Of a DNA stretch of 64,000 nucleotides, positions 43,751 through 52,208 are shown one piece after another. The stretch is taken from contig NZ_NQWI01000010.1 of assembly GCF_002532535.1 (NCBI RefSeq), positions 1 to 64,000 on the forward strand. Reading direction: 5' to 3'. The notes beneath the pieces are model-generated. The model had not been told where the DNA came from. It saw nothing but the letters and a program-made list of their open reading frames with translations, and searched no databases. The translations under genes and the position numbers were made by a program. Position 1 is the first letter of the stretch, and each line of letters begins with the position of its first letter. This DNA comes from Candidatus Viridilinea mediisalina (GTDB lineage: Bacteria; Chloroflexota; Chloroflexia; Chloroflexales; Chloroflexaceae).

Positions 43751-45050
43751 GTTGCACGACCTGTTCATACAGGCCCATGAGTTGCCGCATTTCCTGATCC
43801 ACACTGACTGCTGGGCGAATACCGGCTTGCAGGTGGTTCAGCAGGGCGGGATCGTTGCGTAAGCGCTCGATCTGCCGTGCGAGGTCACCCGCATCGCCGG
43901 GGCGGAAGTGGAGCCCGTCTACCTCGTTGTGTACCAGTTCGGCCATGCCGCCCAGGGCTGATGTGATCACTGGGCGGCCACTGGCATGGGCTTCGAGGAT
44001 GACGAGGGGGCTATTTTCGTACCAGATCGAGGGTACCACAACCACATCGGCTGCCCCCAAGACTGTTGCGGCCTGATCGCTACTAAAGGGGCCGGCTAGG
44101 GTGATGCGCGGATCGTTACGTATCTGGGCTTTGAGTTGCCGCACATAGGCAGGGAAGCTGGTGAGCCCGCCATGGAGGGCGAGGCTGAGGGGCCGTCCGC
44201 TTTGGGGCAGGCGCTGCAGAGCCTCAATCAGGACATGGACACCTTTATGGGGCGCAATCTGGCCGATATAGGCCAAGCGCAGGGTTGGACTAGTGAAGGG
44301 TGGCGCGGCGTTACTCAGCCCTTGTGCATCCATACCCAGGCGCACCACCCGCAGCCGTTCTGGGTCAATGAGGCCCGCAAAGCGCCCGGCCAAGAAGCGC
44401 GAAGGGGCGATAGCCATCTGGGCCAAGCGCAACGTCTGCTGTACATAGGCGCGCCGCGCCGCCTGCTGCCCCGCCTCAGGGCGACTCGCCAGCGCCATCC
44501 AGGCCCAACCCGCCGCCCCGTGGCTCCAACGGTCGGGCAGGCGGTGGCGGCGTTGCTCGAGGCGCAAGCACCAGGCACAGCCCGCCGGATTTTCGGGAAT
44601 GGCGTGGCACACCTCGTCATCGCCGCGCAGTAGCGTAATGCGCGGGCAAAGAAACCAGTAGTCGTGCAGAGTCACCATGCTGGGCAGCGCATGCGCGTGG
44701 GCCACCTCCAGCACCCCTGCGCCAATCAGGTAGCCACTGTGCAGGTGCAACAGATCGGGGCGCTCGCTGCACAGATGCTCTGCCAACCATGCGGCTACCA
44801 TCGGATTCTTATAGGGCCATTCGGGATGTGCGCCGCGCAAGCCCAAGTGCAAGCGCCAGACCGGAATGCCTTGGTAGACTTCATACTCGGCCCGTACCCC
44901 CGCCGCCTGATCATCAGCAAGCGTCTCTATGCAAACCACCTGCACTGTATGGCCATGAGCCACCAGCCACAGCGCCAAGCGATAGGTGTATAACTCCGCG
45001 CCAGCACTATAGCTCGGCGGGAAATGATGAATAGCTAGGAGAATATTCAT
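43713..45050 (-). CDS. GT4 family glycosyltransferase
   Basis: 445 residues, GT-B fold. The N-terminal Rossmann domain starts MNILLAIHHFPPSYSAGAE (in part) with the GAELY loop; a Cys-rich insert CHAIPENPAGCAWC lies near 150; the C-terminal domain has LAYIGQIAPHKGVHVL, the nucleotide-binding VVPSIWYENSPLVILEA and GGMAELV. This is the GT4 retaining group acting on nucleotide sugars. The last eleven residues (GFDRLSQRRGG) are encoded by dispersed element D, so the natural C-terminus has been replaced. It is close in layout to the GT4 gene at 46607, including the Cys insert, suggesting an old duplication. Confidence 0.87.
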   Translation of the reverse strand: MNILLAIHHFPPSYSAGAELYTYRLALWLVAHGHTVQVVCIETLADDQAAGVRAEYEVYQGIPVWRLHLGLRGAHPEWPYKNPMVAAWLAEHLCSERPDLLHLHSGYLIGAGVLEVAHAHALPSMVTLHDYWFLCPRITLLRGDDEVCHAIPENPAGCAWCLRLEQRRHRLPDRWSHGAAGWAWMALASRPEAGQQAARRAYVQQTLRLAQMAIAPSRFLAGRFAGLIDPERLRVVRLGMDAQGLSNAAPPFTSPTLRLAYIGQIAPHKGVHVLIEALQRLPQSGRPLSLALHGGLTSFPAYVRQLKAQIRNDPRITLAGPFSSDQAATVLGAADVVVVPSIWYENSPLVILEAHASGRPVITSALGGMAELVHNEVDGLHFRPGDAGDLARQIERLRNDPALLNHLQAGIRPAVSVDQEMRQLMGLYEQVVQRGFDRLSQRRGG

Positions 45051-45107
45051 GTCTTAGGAAGTTAGGAAAGATAGAAAGTAGAAAGTAGGTGATTGTGGTG
45101 CTACACG

Positions 45108-45156
45108 CCTCTCTGTGTTCTCTGTGTCTCTGTGGTGAAATCCTCTGGACCTCTCA
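45108..45156. repeat. Element C, single reverse arm
   Basis: CCTCTCTGTGTTCTCTGTGTC and flanks trimmed to an arm without its partner, 3' of the flippase gene. AGAAAGT heptamers precede it (about 45072-45086). Confidence 0.75.
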
Positions 45157-45159
45157 ACC

Positions 45160-46599
45160 TCACTGCCCACGCAGCGCACGCACAAAGGCGACTTCATCCG
45201 GCCCAACGACGCGCAGCAGCAACAAGATCGCTCCATAGAGTCCGCCGCCCAAGGCGATGCTCAACAAAACTGGCCAATCGCGCACCAGCCAGACCAGCAG
45301 AGTCATAGCGCTCAATGCAACCAAGGTGCGTAGCATCGCCCCCCAGCGCAATTGGCCCAACATATCGCGGAGCATCCAGAGGTATTGTACCAACAGAACG
45401 AACTCGGTGACGACCGTAATAATTGCTGCGGCCCAAACTCCATAGATTGGAATAAAGAGCAAGTTAGCTACAATATTCACACTACTACTCATGATTACCG
45501 CCCGGGCGACCCGCGCCTCGCGCCCAGAGATGACCACCACATAGCCCAAGAATTCGGTTAGGAACATGAGTGGCAGCACCCAGATCAAGATCGCCAGCAG
45601 TGGGGCGGTGGGGCCATACTCGGCACCAAAGAGTAGTGCCACCAATGGCTCGGCCAGCAGGAAGCCGCCTACGGCAATCGGGAGCGCCACAATCAGCAGG
45701 TAGCGCAAGAGCCGTTCATAGACCAGCGGGAGGCTGGAGGGATCGCGCACCGCTTGGCGCGAGAGCGAGGGGTAGAGGGCGGTATTGAGGACGTTGGAGA
45801 GGGTGACGAGGGCGAAGATCAGGTTATAGGCAGCATTATAATGGCCTGTGGGCACATCGCCACTATAGATATTGAGTAGCACCGTATCGAAGCGATAGGA
45901 AAGCCCCAGGGTCAGCCCAATCACCCCAAAGGGAAAGGCCGCACGCAACAAGGGGAACCAGCGGCTTGGCGTGATATAGCTAGGCCGCACCCCCAGGGCT
46001 AACACCGCCCGCACCACCAGCAGGGTCATGACGGCCACGCCGATCATGGTGGCAATGATCAGCCCATAGTAGCCAAAGCCGAGCCAGAGCGCAATTGCCC
46101 CCACGATCACAAAGACCAACTGGTTTACCACGCGCAAGCCAGAGGTCAGATCGAGCCGCTCATAGCCTGAGAGCAACGCCTCGCTGCTCCCGTGGATGGC
46201 ATAGATCAACACAGTGAGCGAATTGAGCGCAATCGCGCCGATCATCAAGGTGGGCCGTCCGGTCAGCACGGCGGCGCTGATCACCATAATGCCCGAAAGC
46301 AGCCCCAGGATCAGGCGTAGGGCCAACAGATCAGCAAAGAGGGCCCGGATCTGCTCCGGACCCTCTGGCTTATCGCGTAGCCGCGCGACTTCACGCACCG
46401 TATACGGTGCCAAGCCGAGATCAGCAATAAAGAGAAAAACCGTCCCGAAGCCAATCACCGCAGCGTACTGACCAAAATCATTTGCTCCTAAATTACGGAT
46501 AATCAAGACCGTAAAGGCAAATGAAAGAATCTTAATCGCAATCTGTGCAGCCAGGCCAAAGGCTGAATTGCGTAAGATCGTCCGGGAGAGTTGTTGCAT
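45160..46599 (-). CDS. Polysaccharide flippase (Wzx/MATE-like)
   Basis: 479 residues with about 14 hydrophobic segments and the family N-terminus RNSAFGLAAQIAIKILSF followed by IRNLGANDFGQYAAV, as in the Polysacc_synt/MOP exporter group. It should move lipid-linked sugar units across the membrane. ATG 46599 is 7 bases after the stop of the upstream GT4 gene, which argues for one operon 47959 to 45160. A second flippase of the same family is encoded at 50410. Confidence 0.88.
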   Translation of the reverse strand: MQQLSRTILRNSAFGLAAQIAIKILSFAFTVLIIRNLGANDFGQYAAVIGFGTVFLFIADLGLAPYTVREVARLRDKPEGPEQIRALFADLLALRLILGLLSGIMVISAAVLTGRPTLMIGAIALNSLTVLIYAIHGSSEALLSGYERLDLTSGLRVVNQLVFVIVGAIALWLGFGYYGLIIATMIGVAVMTLLVVRAVLALGVRPSYITPSRWFPLLRAAFPFGVIGLTLGLSYRFDTVLLNIYSGDVPTGHYNAAYNLIFALVTLSNVLNTALYPSLSRQAVRDPSSLPLVYERLLRYLLIVALPIAVGGFLLAEPLVALLFGAEYGPTAPLLAILIWVLPLMFLTEFLGYVVVISGREARVARAVIMSSSVNIVANLLFIPIYGVWAAAIITVVTEFVLLVQYLWMLRDMLGQLRWGAMLRTLVALSAMTLLVWLVRDWPVLLSIALGGGLYGAILLLLRVVGPDEVAFVRALRGQ

Positions 46600-46606
46600 A
46601 GTTACT

Positions 46607-47959
46607 CTATGGTACCACAGCCCCAACCATGCGGTATTGGCTCGTTGTATGCAACTTCAGCGTGTTATGATAGATCTGCTCCAATGTGTCCATAACCGAC
46701 TCGTGGCTACGGAAAGGCAAGGCTTGAGCTTGCAAGCGGGGAAGGAGTTCGGGTTCATCAAGCAGACGTTGCAGGTTGCGGGCCAAATCAGCCGCATTAT
46801 CAACCTCAAAAAGCAACCCGTTGCGCTCATGTTCAATCAATTCGGCAATACCACCCAGATTTGAGCCAACCACGGGCACGCCAACTGCTTGCGCTTCAAG
46901 GATACTATTGGGGCTATTTTCGACCCAACGGGAAGGAATGACTACCACATCAAGTTGAGCCAACACATTCCACACCTCATTGCCCGCATAGGTGCCGTGC
47001 CATGTGGCATCAGCGAGATCACCCAGAGTCTGCTCCAGATTGATGCCATAGTGCTGATGGCCCGCCGCAGAGCCATAGAGTGACAGTTGACGTGGGCGCG
47101 GGCCGGTGAGCATTTTCCACGCCTCCAAGAGCAGATCAACGCCCTTATGCGGTTTTACTTGGCCAATATAGCCGACGCGCAACGCTGAGGCTGCCTTGCG
47201 GATCACACACTGCTGCAACTCGACCCCCTGGCGGCAGACGCTGATCTTGGCCTTATTGATGCCATGGCGCACATAGAAGTCGGCCAAGAAGTGTGAGGGG
47301 GCCAGCATGCGATCCACCTTGGCCAACGCCGCAAGCAAACGCTCTGCCCGCTGCGCTTGGGCGGGCAGACCAAACATCCGCCCCAGCGAACTCTCAGGCT
47401 GGAGCATAGACCATGCGTAGTTGGTTACTTTAGGCACAATGCGCGCCGGAATGCGAAAACGCCGCTGCTGCTCCGCATAACAACGGGCACACTGCGCCGG
47501 ATCGGGGCCAGCGCAGCGCTCGCCCGTTGGAGTCAACAGATTGATCTGATGGCACAACCACCAGTAGTCGGTCAGATCAACAATCGTCCGTATACCGCGC
47601 TCGGTGGCCGCTTCGAGCGCACTTGCACCCCAGAGATAGCCACTAAAGAGGTGCATCAACTCTGGTTTCATGGTATCAATAAAATCACCAGCCAAGAGCG
47701 CCAATTCAGGATGATCATAACTCCAGCGAAACGGATCATGATTCGCCCCACCATTAAAGGCGATTTCGCGTACTGGTACGCCCTCGTGAATGCGATCATG
47801 GAAGCGCAGATCGTCATGCGGCGCATTATCGGTAGCAATCGCCAAGACTGCAACCTCGTGGCCCCGCTCGCGCATTGCCCGCGCCGTGCGCTCGGCTCTG
47901 CGTTCCGCCCCGCCTTGATGCCCTGGTGGGTAGCCATGTACTGTGATAAGGATGTTCAT
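46607..47959 (-). CDS. GT4 family glycosyltransferase
   Basis: 450 residues, GT-B fold: MNILITVHGYPPGHQGGAE at the start, a Cys insert (CAGPDPAQCARCYAEQQRR) near residue 150, then VGYIGQVKPHKGVDLLLEAW, VVIPSRWVENSPNSILEA and GGIAELIEH in the donor-binding domain. It is parallel to the GT4 gene at 43713, with the same Cys-x-x-Cys-type insert. It probably adds one sugar to a lipid-linked glycan and is first in the operon with the flippase. Confidence 0.88.
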   Translation of the reverse strand: MNILITVHGYPPGHQGGAERRAERTARAMRERGHEVAVLAIATDNAPHDDLRFHDRIHEGVPVREIAFNGGANHDPFRWSYDHPELALLAGDFIDTMKPELMHLFSGYLWGASALEAATERGIRTIVDLTDYWWLCHQINLLTPTGERCAGPDPAQCARCYAEQQRRFRIPARIVPKVTNYAWSMLQPESSLGRMFGLPAQAQRAERLLAALAKVDRMLAPSHFLADFYVRHGINKAKISVCRQGVELQQCVIRKAASALRVGYIGQVKPHKGVDLLLEAWKMLTGPRPRQLSLYGSAAGHQHYGINLEQTLGDLADATWHGTYAGNEVWNVLAQLDVVVIPSRWVENSPNSILEAQAVGVPVVGSNLGGIAELIEHERNGLLFEVDNAADLARNLQRLLDEPELLPRLQAQALPFRSHESVMDTLEQIYHNTLKLHTTSQYRMVGAVVP

Positions 47960-48067
47960 GATATGTTTAGATTAAGAATAGTTTTAGGCTACATGACACG
48001 TTAGGCGCTTCCAGCGCATCCTGATGCCTCAAACCTATTCCCGATCTCCTCGTTTTTGTATGCTTCC

Positions 48068-48499
48068 CTATTGCTCCCCCACTCGACGCTGTTGCCATGC
48101 AGCCAACTCACGCTCAACATCACGCCCCCAATGGATGCCACGGTCGGCAATCGCACGCTCAACCACCGCATAGCTCCCAAAGTAGCGTTCAATTACCGCT
48201 TCGGCCAGGGTTGTATCAAATGCTTTGCATGAAAAGACATCAATGAACGCCTCACCTAAACAGGGGTAGGTATGGATTGCTACATGCGATTCGTAGAGAA
48301 TGATGACCCCTGAGCAGCCCTGCAATTCGGGCGGCCCCTCTTCGCGTGCCATCAGCGGCCCGGCCAAGACGCGCATGCCCAAGGTGTGAACCACATCAAC
48401 GAGGAACTGTTCGACATGCTGTTCATTGTTCAAGGCATCACGGTTCGCAATCTCGGCCACACGTAGCATCAGGTGGACACCATAGACATCATGGCTCAT
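48068..48499 (-). CDS. speD: SpeD-like pyruvoyl-dependent decarboxylase
   Basis: 143 residues. The self-cleavage site ESHVAIHTYP gives Glu70/Ser71 as the expected cleavage pair, with His76 and Cys91 (DVFSCKAF) matching the processing and proton-donor residues of bacterial class 1b S-adenosylmethionine decarboxylase (Ser63, His68, Cys83 in the Thermotoga enzyme). So it should mature into two chains with a pyruvoyl group. Substrate is either S-adenosylmethionine (spermidine route) or, since SpeD relatives are known that act on ornithine or arginine, one of those. No spermidine synthase is nearby. It is the last gene of an operon with an AsnB-like protein, 15 bases upstream. Confidence 0.85.
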   Translation of the reverse strand: MSHDVYGVHLMLRVAEIANRDALNNEQHVEQFLVDVVHTLGMRVLAGPLMAREEGPPELQGCSGVIILYESHVAIHTYPCLGEAFIDVFSCKAFDTTLAEAVIERYFGSYAVVERAIADRGIHWGRDVERELAAWQQRRVGEQ

Positions 48500-48514
48500 C
48501 GTCTCTCTCCTTTT

Positions 48515-50410
48515 TCATTCAGCTTCATCTACCAAATGGCGCAACACCAACTCGATGTTCATAAGCGGAGCGATCTTGCCAATCGTCCAGAGTTGGTCGC
48601 CTGCGAGGTGTTGCGTCCAGAGCGAGCGCACCATGCTGGGTTCAAAGAGACCGCGTGCAAGGGTGCGCTGATCGAAGAGGATGCTCTCAGCCCAAGGACG
48701 TAGCGAGCTGCGCAGATACTCCTCATAGTCGGCGTAGAGACGCGGGGATGGGGGAAAGAGACGCTGGTAACGCCGATTGATCCATGCAGCCCCACGGCGT
48801 AGCAGGCCGTCGCCCTCGCGCAACCATGGGTTGCTATGGGGCAAGCGGTCGTCCTTTTCGTAGGGCACCAACGCCAACTGGGGGCTGCGACGGGTGAGGA
48901 TGGCCCGCCGCAGGTTCTTCTGGTTGCGGATGGCGTCGGGTAGGCTGTACATGAATTCAACGAAGTTATAATCAAAATAGGGGCAGCGAACTTCAAGCGC
49001 CGAACGTTGGGTAATAATCTGGTTCTGTAGGCTGCGACGAATCAGGTTCAGCAGTATAAAGTAGTCGCTGCGATGTTCGGGGCGGTAGTGGCTAGTACGG
49101 GCCAGTTCGCTGCACAATGATTCAAAAGCCCGCCCACGTAGCCGCTCGCGCCCAGCCCCCGTGAGCAACGCCAACGCTTCGCCCTCCTGCATGCCCGGCC
49201 AGGTCACCTGCTGACAAAAAGCCTCAAACATGCGGGTGGCTAAACTGGCCTCATCGGGCGGATAGCGGTAGAAGCGGTCGCCCGCATAATCCTCCAGTAC
49301 CGCAAAGCCCCCCATGGTTGTACCACCATCCCAACCACTCAGGTTGACATCAAACTCCTGAGCCACGTGGGGCAGCATGCTGATACCATGGGCGTGCATC
49401 CAGCTATGCATACCCTCGGTGAGCGCGAGGTGCAGTTGGTGGTATTGGAGTACCCAATGGCCATCGTGCAGCGGGAACCAGCGGTGGGGCACTGCGGCAA
49501 TCTGCGCCAATTTGCTGGCATAGCGTACATCGCGGCTGTTGGGGGCCCCAAAGGTGCAGGTGGGCAACGTGCCGCGCCCCTGGCAAAAGGCGAGAATGAT
49601 GCGTCCATCTAACCCTCCGCTTAGAAAAATGCCCGGGCGCAAGGGGGGGCGCAACATCTGATCAATGGCCTGCTGAAAGCGCCAACTGGCCTCCTCCACC
49701 GCTTCATCAAAACTGATTGTGGGCAGACTACCAATGCGATCCCAATCCCAGTAGCGCCGCAACGCGAACTGATCGCTGGCCGGTTGGTAGCTTGCGATGG
49801 TTGCTGGTGGCAGTAGATGGACATCCTCGATCCATGTCTTCTCGCCAAGCAGTTGTTGGAAGCGCAAAAATTCCGCTAGGGCCGTCTCGTTCACCCGGCG
49901 CGGCACCTCTGGCACAGCCAACACGCCCTTTATTTCGGGTGCAAAGACCAGACGCCCAGCCACATGGGCGTAGTAGTGGGGGTAGAGGCCATAGCGATCA
50001 TTGATCAGCCAGAGTGTAGCGTTGTTTTCATCCCATACACTACATGTAAAAGCACCATTGAGCTGGGCAATGCCCTCAACACCGGCATAGCGAAACATAG
50101 CGAGCGCCAGGGCCGCATCATCAGCGCCAAATTCCAGCAAGCCCTCGGCTTCCAACATGCGCCGCTGCTCATGCTGGAAATAGAACTCACCCACCAGCCA
50201 GAGCCACATGCGCCCATCGGCGCTACGGGCTGGCTGGGCCTGCTGGTTGAGCTTGCCGAGATGTACGCGCCCCAACGCTACCGTTGGTTGCACTACGGCA
50301 TGCTCCACCTGTTGTTGTGCGCCATGGCGCATGCGTTGGCCTATGGTTGCAATGATGGTCTGGAGCGTAGGCACTGTCTGGTTGCTTAGGTAACCGAAGA
50401 TGCCACTCAT
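48515..50410 (-). CDS. Asparagine-synthetase-like protein with altered active sites
   Basis: 631 residues with the two-domain plan of AsnB: N-terminal Ntn-glutaminase-like domain (IFGYLSN..., GRVHLG, GEFYF, NDRYGLYPHYY) and C-terminal ATP-pyrophosphatase domain. The nucleophile Cys2 of AsnB (MCGI) is Ser2 here (MSGI), so glutamine hydrolysis is doubtful. The pyrophosphate loop SGG(L/V)DSS is SGGLDGR (264-270). The late motif EVRCPYFDYNFVEF is kept. It may use free ammonia or another amine to form an amide on a carboxylated substrate, as in beta-lactam synthetase-type relatives (inference). Its ATG shares a base with the flippase stop (TAATG), and speD follows. Confidence 0.82.
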   Translation of the reverse strand: MSGIFGYLSNQTVPTLQTIIATIGQRMRHGAQQQVEHAVVQPTVALGRVHLGKLNQQAQPARSADGRMWLWLVGEFYFQHEQRRMLEAEGLLEFGADDAALALAMFRYAGVEGIAQLNGAFTCSVWDENNATLWLINDRYGLYPHYYAHVAGRLVFAPEIKGVLAVPEVPRRVNETALAEFLRFQQLLGEKTWIEDVHLLPPATIASYQPASDQFALRRYWDWDRIGSLPTISFDEAVEEASWRFQQAIDQMLRPPLRPGIFLSGGLDGRIILAFCQGRGTLPTCTFGAPNSRDVRYASKLAQIAAVPHRWFPLHDGHWVLQYHQLHLALTEGMHSWMHAHGISMLPHVAQEFDVNLSGWDGGTTMGGFAVLEDYAGDRFYRYPPDEASLATRMFEAFCQQVTWPGMQEGEALALLTGAGRERLRGRAFESLCSELARTSHYRPEHRSDYFILLNLIRRSLQNQIITQRSALEVRCPYFDYNFVEFMYSLPDAIRNQKNLRRAILTRRSPQLALVPYEKDDRLPHSNPWLREGDGLLRRGAAWINRRYQRLFPPSPRLYADYEEYLRSSLRPWAESILFDQRTLARGLFEPSMVRSLWTQHLAGDQLWTIGKIAPLMNIELVLRHLVDEAE

Positions 50411-51852
50411 TATTTCCTAAATTTCGCTATGCCCTGACGCAGTTGCTGCTGATCAATCAGGCGCAAGGCAAGTGCCAACACGCCATAGACGAACACGCCT
50501 GTGAACATGGCCACAAAAAGATTAAAGCCGCTCATCAGAAGTACGGCGAGCCCCATGATGGCCGAGGCAACGACGATGCGGAACATGCGCGAGGCGATGC
50601 GGGTAAACTGCATGCGCCCGCCTAAAAGCCAAAGAAACAGGATGGCACTTACGCCATCGGTAAAGACGGTTATGGCTGCTGCCGCCATGATACCATACAT
50701 GGGAATAAAAATTAGGTTAAGAATAATGTTGAGTGTCGTGCTTACAAGGTAAATTGCGGCTGCCGGCCACTCCAAACCCACGGCGACTGCCGTACTGCCA
50801 CAAAAAGCCGTAAAGAGCAGCAACGGAATATCCCATGCAATCAGCATCAGCACCGGGCCACTTGGCCCAAAGGACTCGCCGAAGAGCAGGATTGCAATTG
50901 GTGTGCCTAAGATGCTCAAGCCCACCGCTGCAGGTAGGCCAAAGAAGAGCAACCACGTAACCGTTTCGCTCGTCCAAACCCGCACCCGCTCCGGGTCGGT
51001 GATGTGTTCACGGGCCAACGAGGGGGTCATGGTGAGCAGCAGACCATCGGCAATTGCCACCAGCTTAAAGATTAGTCCGTAGGCCGCACTGTACCACCCC
51101 ACCTCACTGCTGCTGCGTAGCGCACTCAGGATCACCGTATCGGCGTGGAAATTGAAGGTCAGGGCCAGCGATGTGAGGCCGAAGGGCACCCCCGCTTTCA
51201 GCAAGAGCGGCCATTCACGTACCTGCAACTTCACCTGCAACGGCCCGATCCCCAAGCGCCGAATTGATTGGAGGGTCATCAGGATTTGCAGCGGTAGCAC
51301 CAAGTAACCTACCCAGAGCAACCCCAAAAAGCCGCTGCCCAGCAGCAAGACGGTGAGCCCAGCACCGATGCCGAGCAACTGCGAGCGTACCTGCAATGAA
51401 GCTACCGCATCAAAGCGTTCGGAGGCGTTCAAGATCGAGATAAGCGGCATTAAGAAGGCCGCCAGCACAAAGATTCCGGTATAGATCAAGACCCCTGTGA
51501 TCAGGATCGGCTCGTAGCCGAAGAGGAGCGCAACCGGCGGCAAGACCAAGAGCGCCGCGAGGGCCAGCAGCAGACGTAAGGCAATCAGGTTGCCCAACAG
51601 ATCCCTGATTGTGCCCTCGCCCCGCGCCAAGCTCCGCTCCACATACTGGGTCATGCCTAGTTCAAAGAAAACCCCAAACATGCCCACAAAAGCCAGCACG
51701 GTCGCGTATTGTCCATAGCCATGCTCACCCAGCAGACGAATGACCACAATGAGGTAAAAGAAATTGGCGAGCTTAAGAATCCAACCGGCCACGGTCATGA
51801 AGATCGTATTCCGCAGAATGATCTCAGCCAGATCGCGTTTTTTGGTTTGCAT
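50410..51852 (-). CDS. Polysaccharide flippase (Wzx/MATE-like)
   Basis: 480 residues, about 14 hydrophobic segments, with RNTIFMTVAGWILKLANFFY and IRLLGEHGYGQYATV at the start, the same family as 45160. It ends in KFRK with the stop overlapping the next ATG. First gene of the operon flippase - AsnB-like - SpeD, so the substrate moved is probably modified by those enzymes. ATG 51852 gives the family N-terminus; the 46 codons open upstream come from the palindromic array. Confidence 0.88.
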   Translation of the reverse strand: MQTKKRDLAEIILRNTIFMTVAGWILKLANFFYLIVVIRLLGEHGYGQYATVLAFVGMFGVFFELGMTQYVERSLARGEGTIRDLLGNLIALRLLLALAALLVLPPVALLFGYEPILITGVLIYTGIFVLAAFLMPLISILNASERFDAVASLQVRSQLLGIGAGLTVLLLGSGFLGLLWVGYLVLPLQILMTLQSIRRLGIGPLQVKLQVREWPLLLKAGVPFGLTSLALTFNFHADTVILSALRSSSEVGWYSAAYGLIFKLVAIADGLLLTMTPSLAREHITDPERVRVWTSETVTWLLFFGLPAAVGLSILGTPIAILLFGESFGPSGPVLMLIAWDIPLLLFTAFCGSTAVAVGLEWPAAAIYLVSTTLNIILNLIFIPMYGIMAAAAITVFTDGVSAILFLWLLGGRMQFTRIASRMFRIVVASAIMGLAVLLMSGFNLFVAMFTGVFVYGVLALALRLIDQQQLRQGIAKFRK

Positions 51853-51915
51853 AGTGGCTTCTTTTTTGTTTAGGGCTACCGCCTGCTTGTTAATCCGCCG
51901 TGTGGCGGGAACATA

Positions 51916-52173
51916 CGAGGGAACCTGGTTCCCTCGCGCACCCTCACAGCAGAGCATGCGAGGGAACCTGGTTCCCTCGCGCACCCTCACAGCGGAACAT
52001 ACGAGGGAACCTGGTTCCCTCGCGCACCCTCACAGCAGAGCATGCGAGGGAACCTGGTTCCCTCGCGCACCCTCACAGCAGAGCATGCGAGGGAACCTGG
52101 TTCCCTCGCGCACCCTCACAGCGGAGCATGCGAGGGAACCTGGTTCCCTCGCACATCCTAAATCCTATTGGCG
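51916..52173. repeat. Six tandem 43-bp palindromic units
   Basis: Units start at 51916, 51959, 52002, 52045, 52088 and 52131, exactly 43 bp apart. Each begins with a 21-bp palindrome (CGAGGGAACC-T-GGTTCCCTCG) and continues GCGCACCCTCACAGC. Units differ at only a few sites (GGAACATA or AGAGCATG before the palindrome). The array fills the space between divergent flippase and STAS genes. There are no spacers. Confidence 0.95.
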
Positions 52174-52190
52174 GCTTTGCCGCCAATAGG
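52164..52190. repeat. Family F perfect hairpin, copy 4 (short)
   Basis: 12-bp perfect arms CCTATTGGCGGC and complement with a TTT loop, between the 43-bp array and the STAS gene. Confidence 0.85.
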
Positions 52191-52208
52191 TACACCTTGT
52201 ATGCTATC

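Noticed and set aside
51916-52173. CRISPR array
   Set aside because: Units are contiguous and nearly identical over all 43 bp. No variable spacers and no cas genes are present.
51900-52208. N-terminal extension of the STAS protein through the 43-bp array
   Set aside because: The frame is open only because the palindromic unit has no stop in that frame. The membrane protein starts naturally at 52209.
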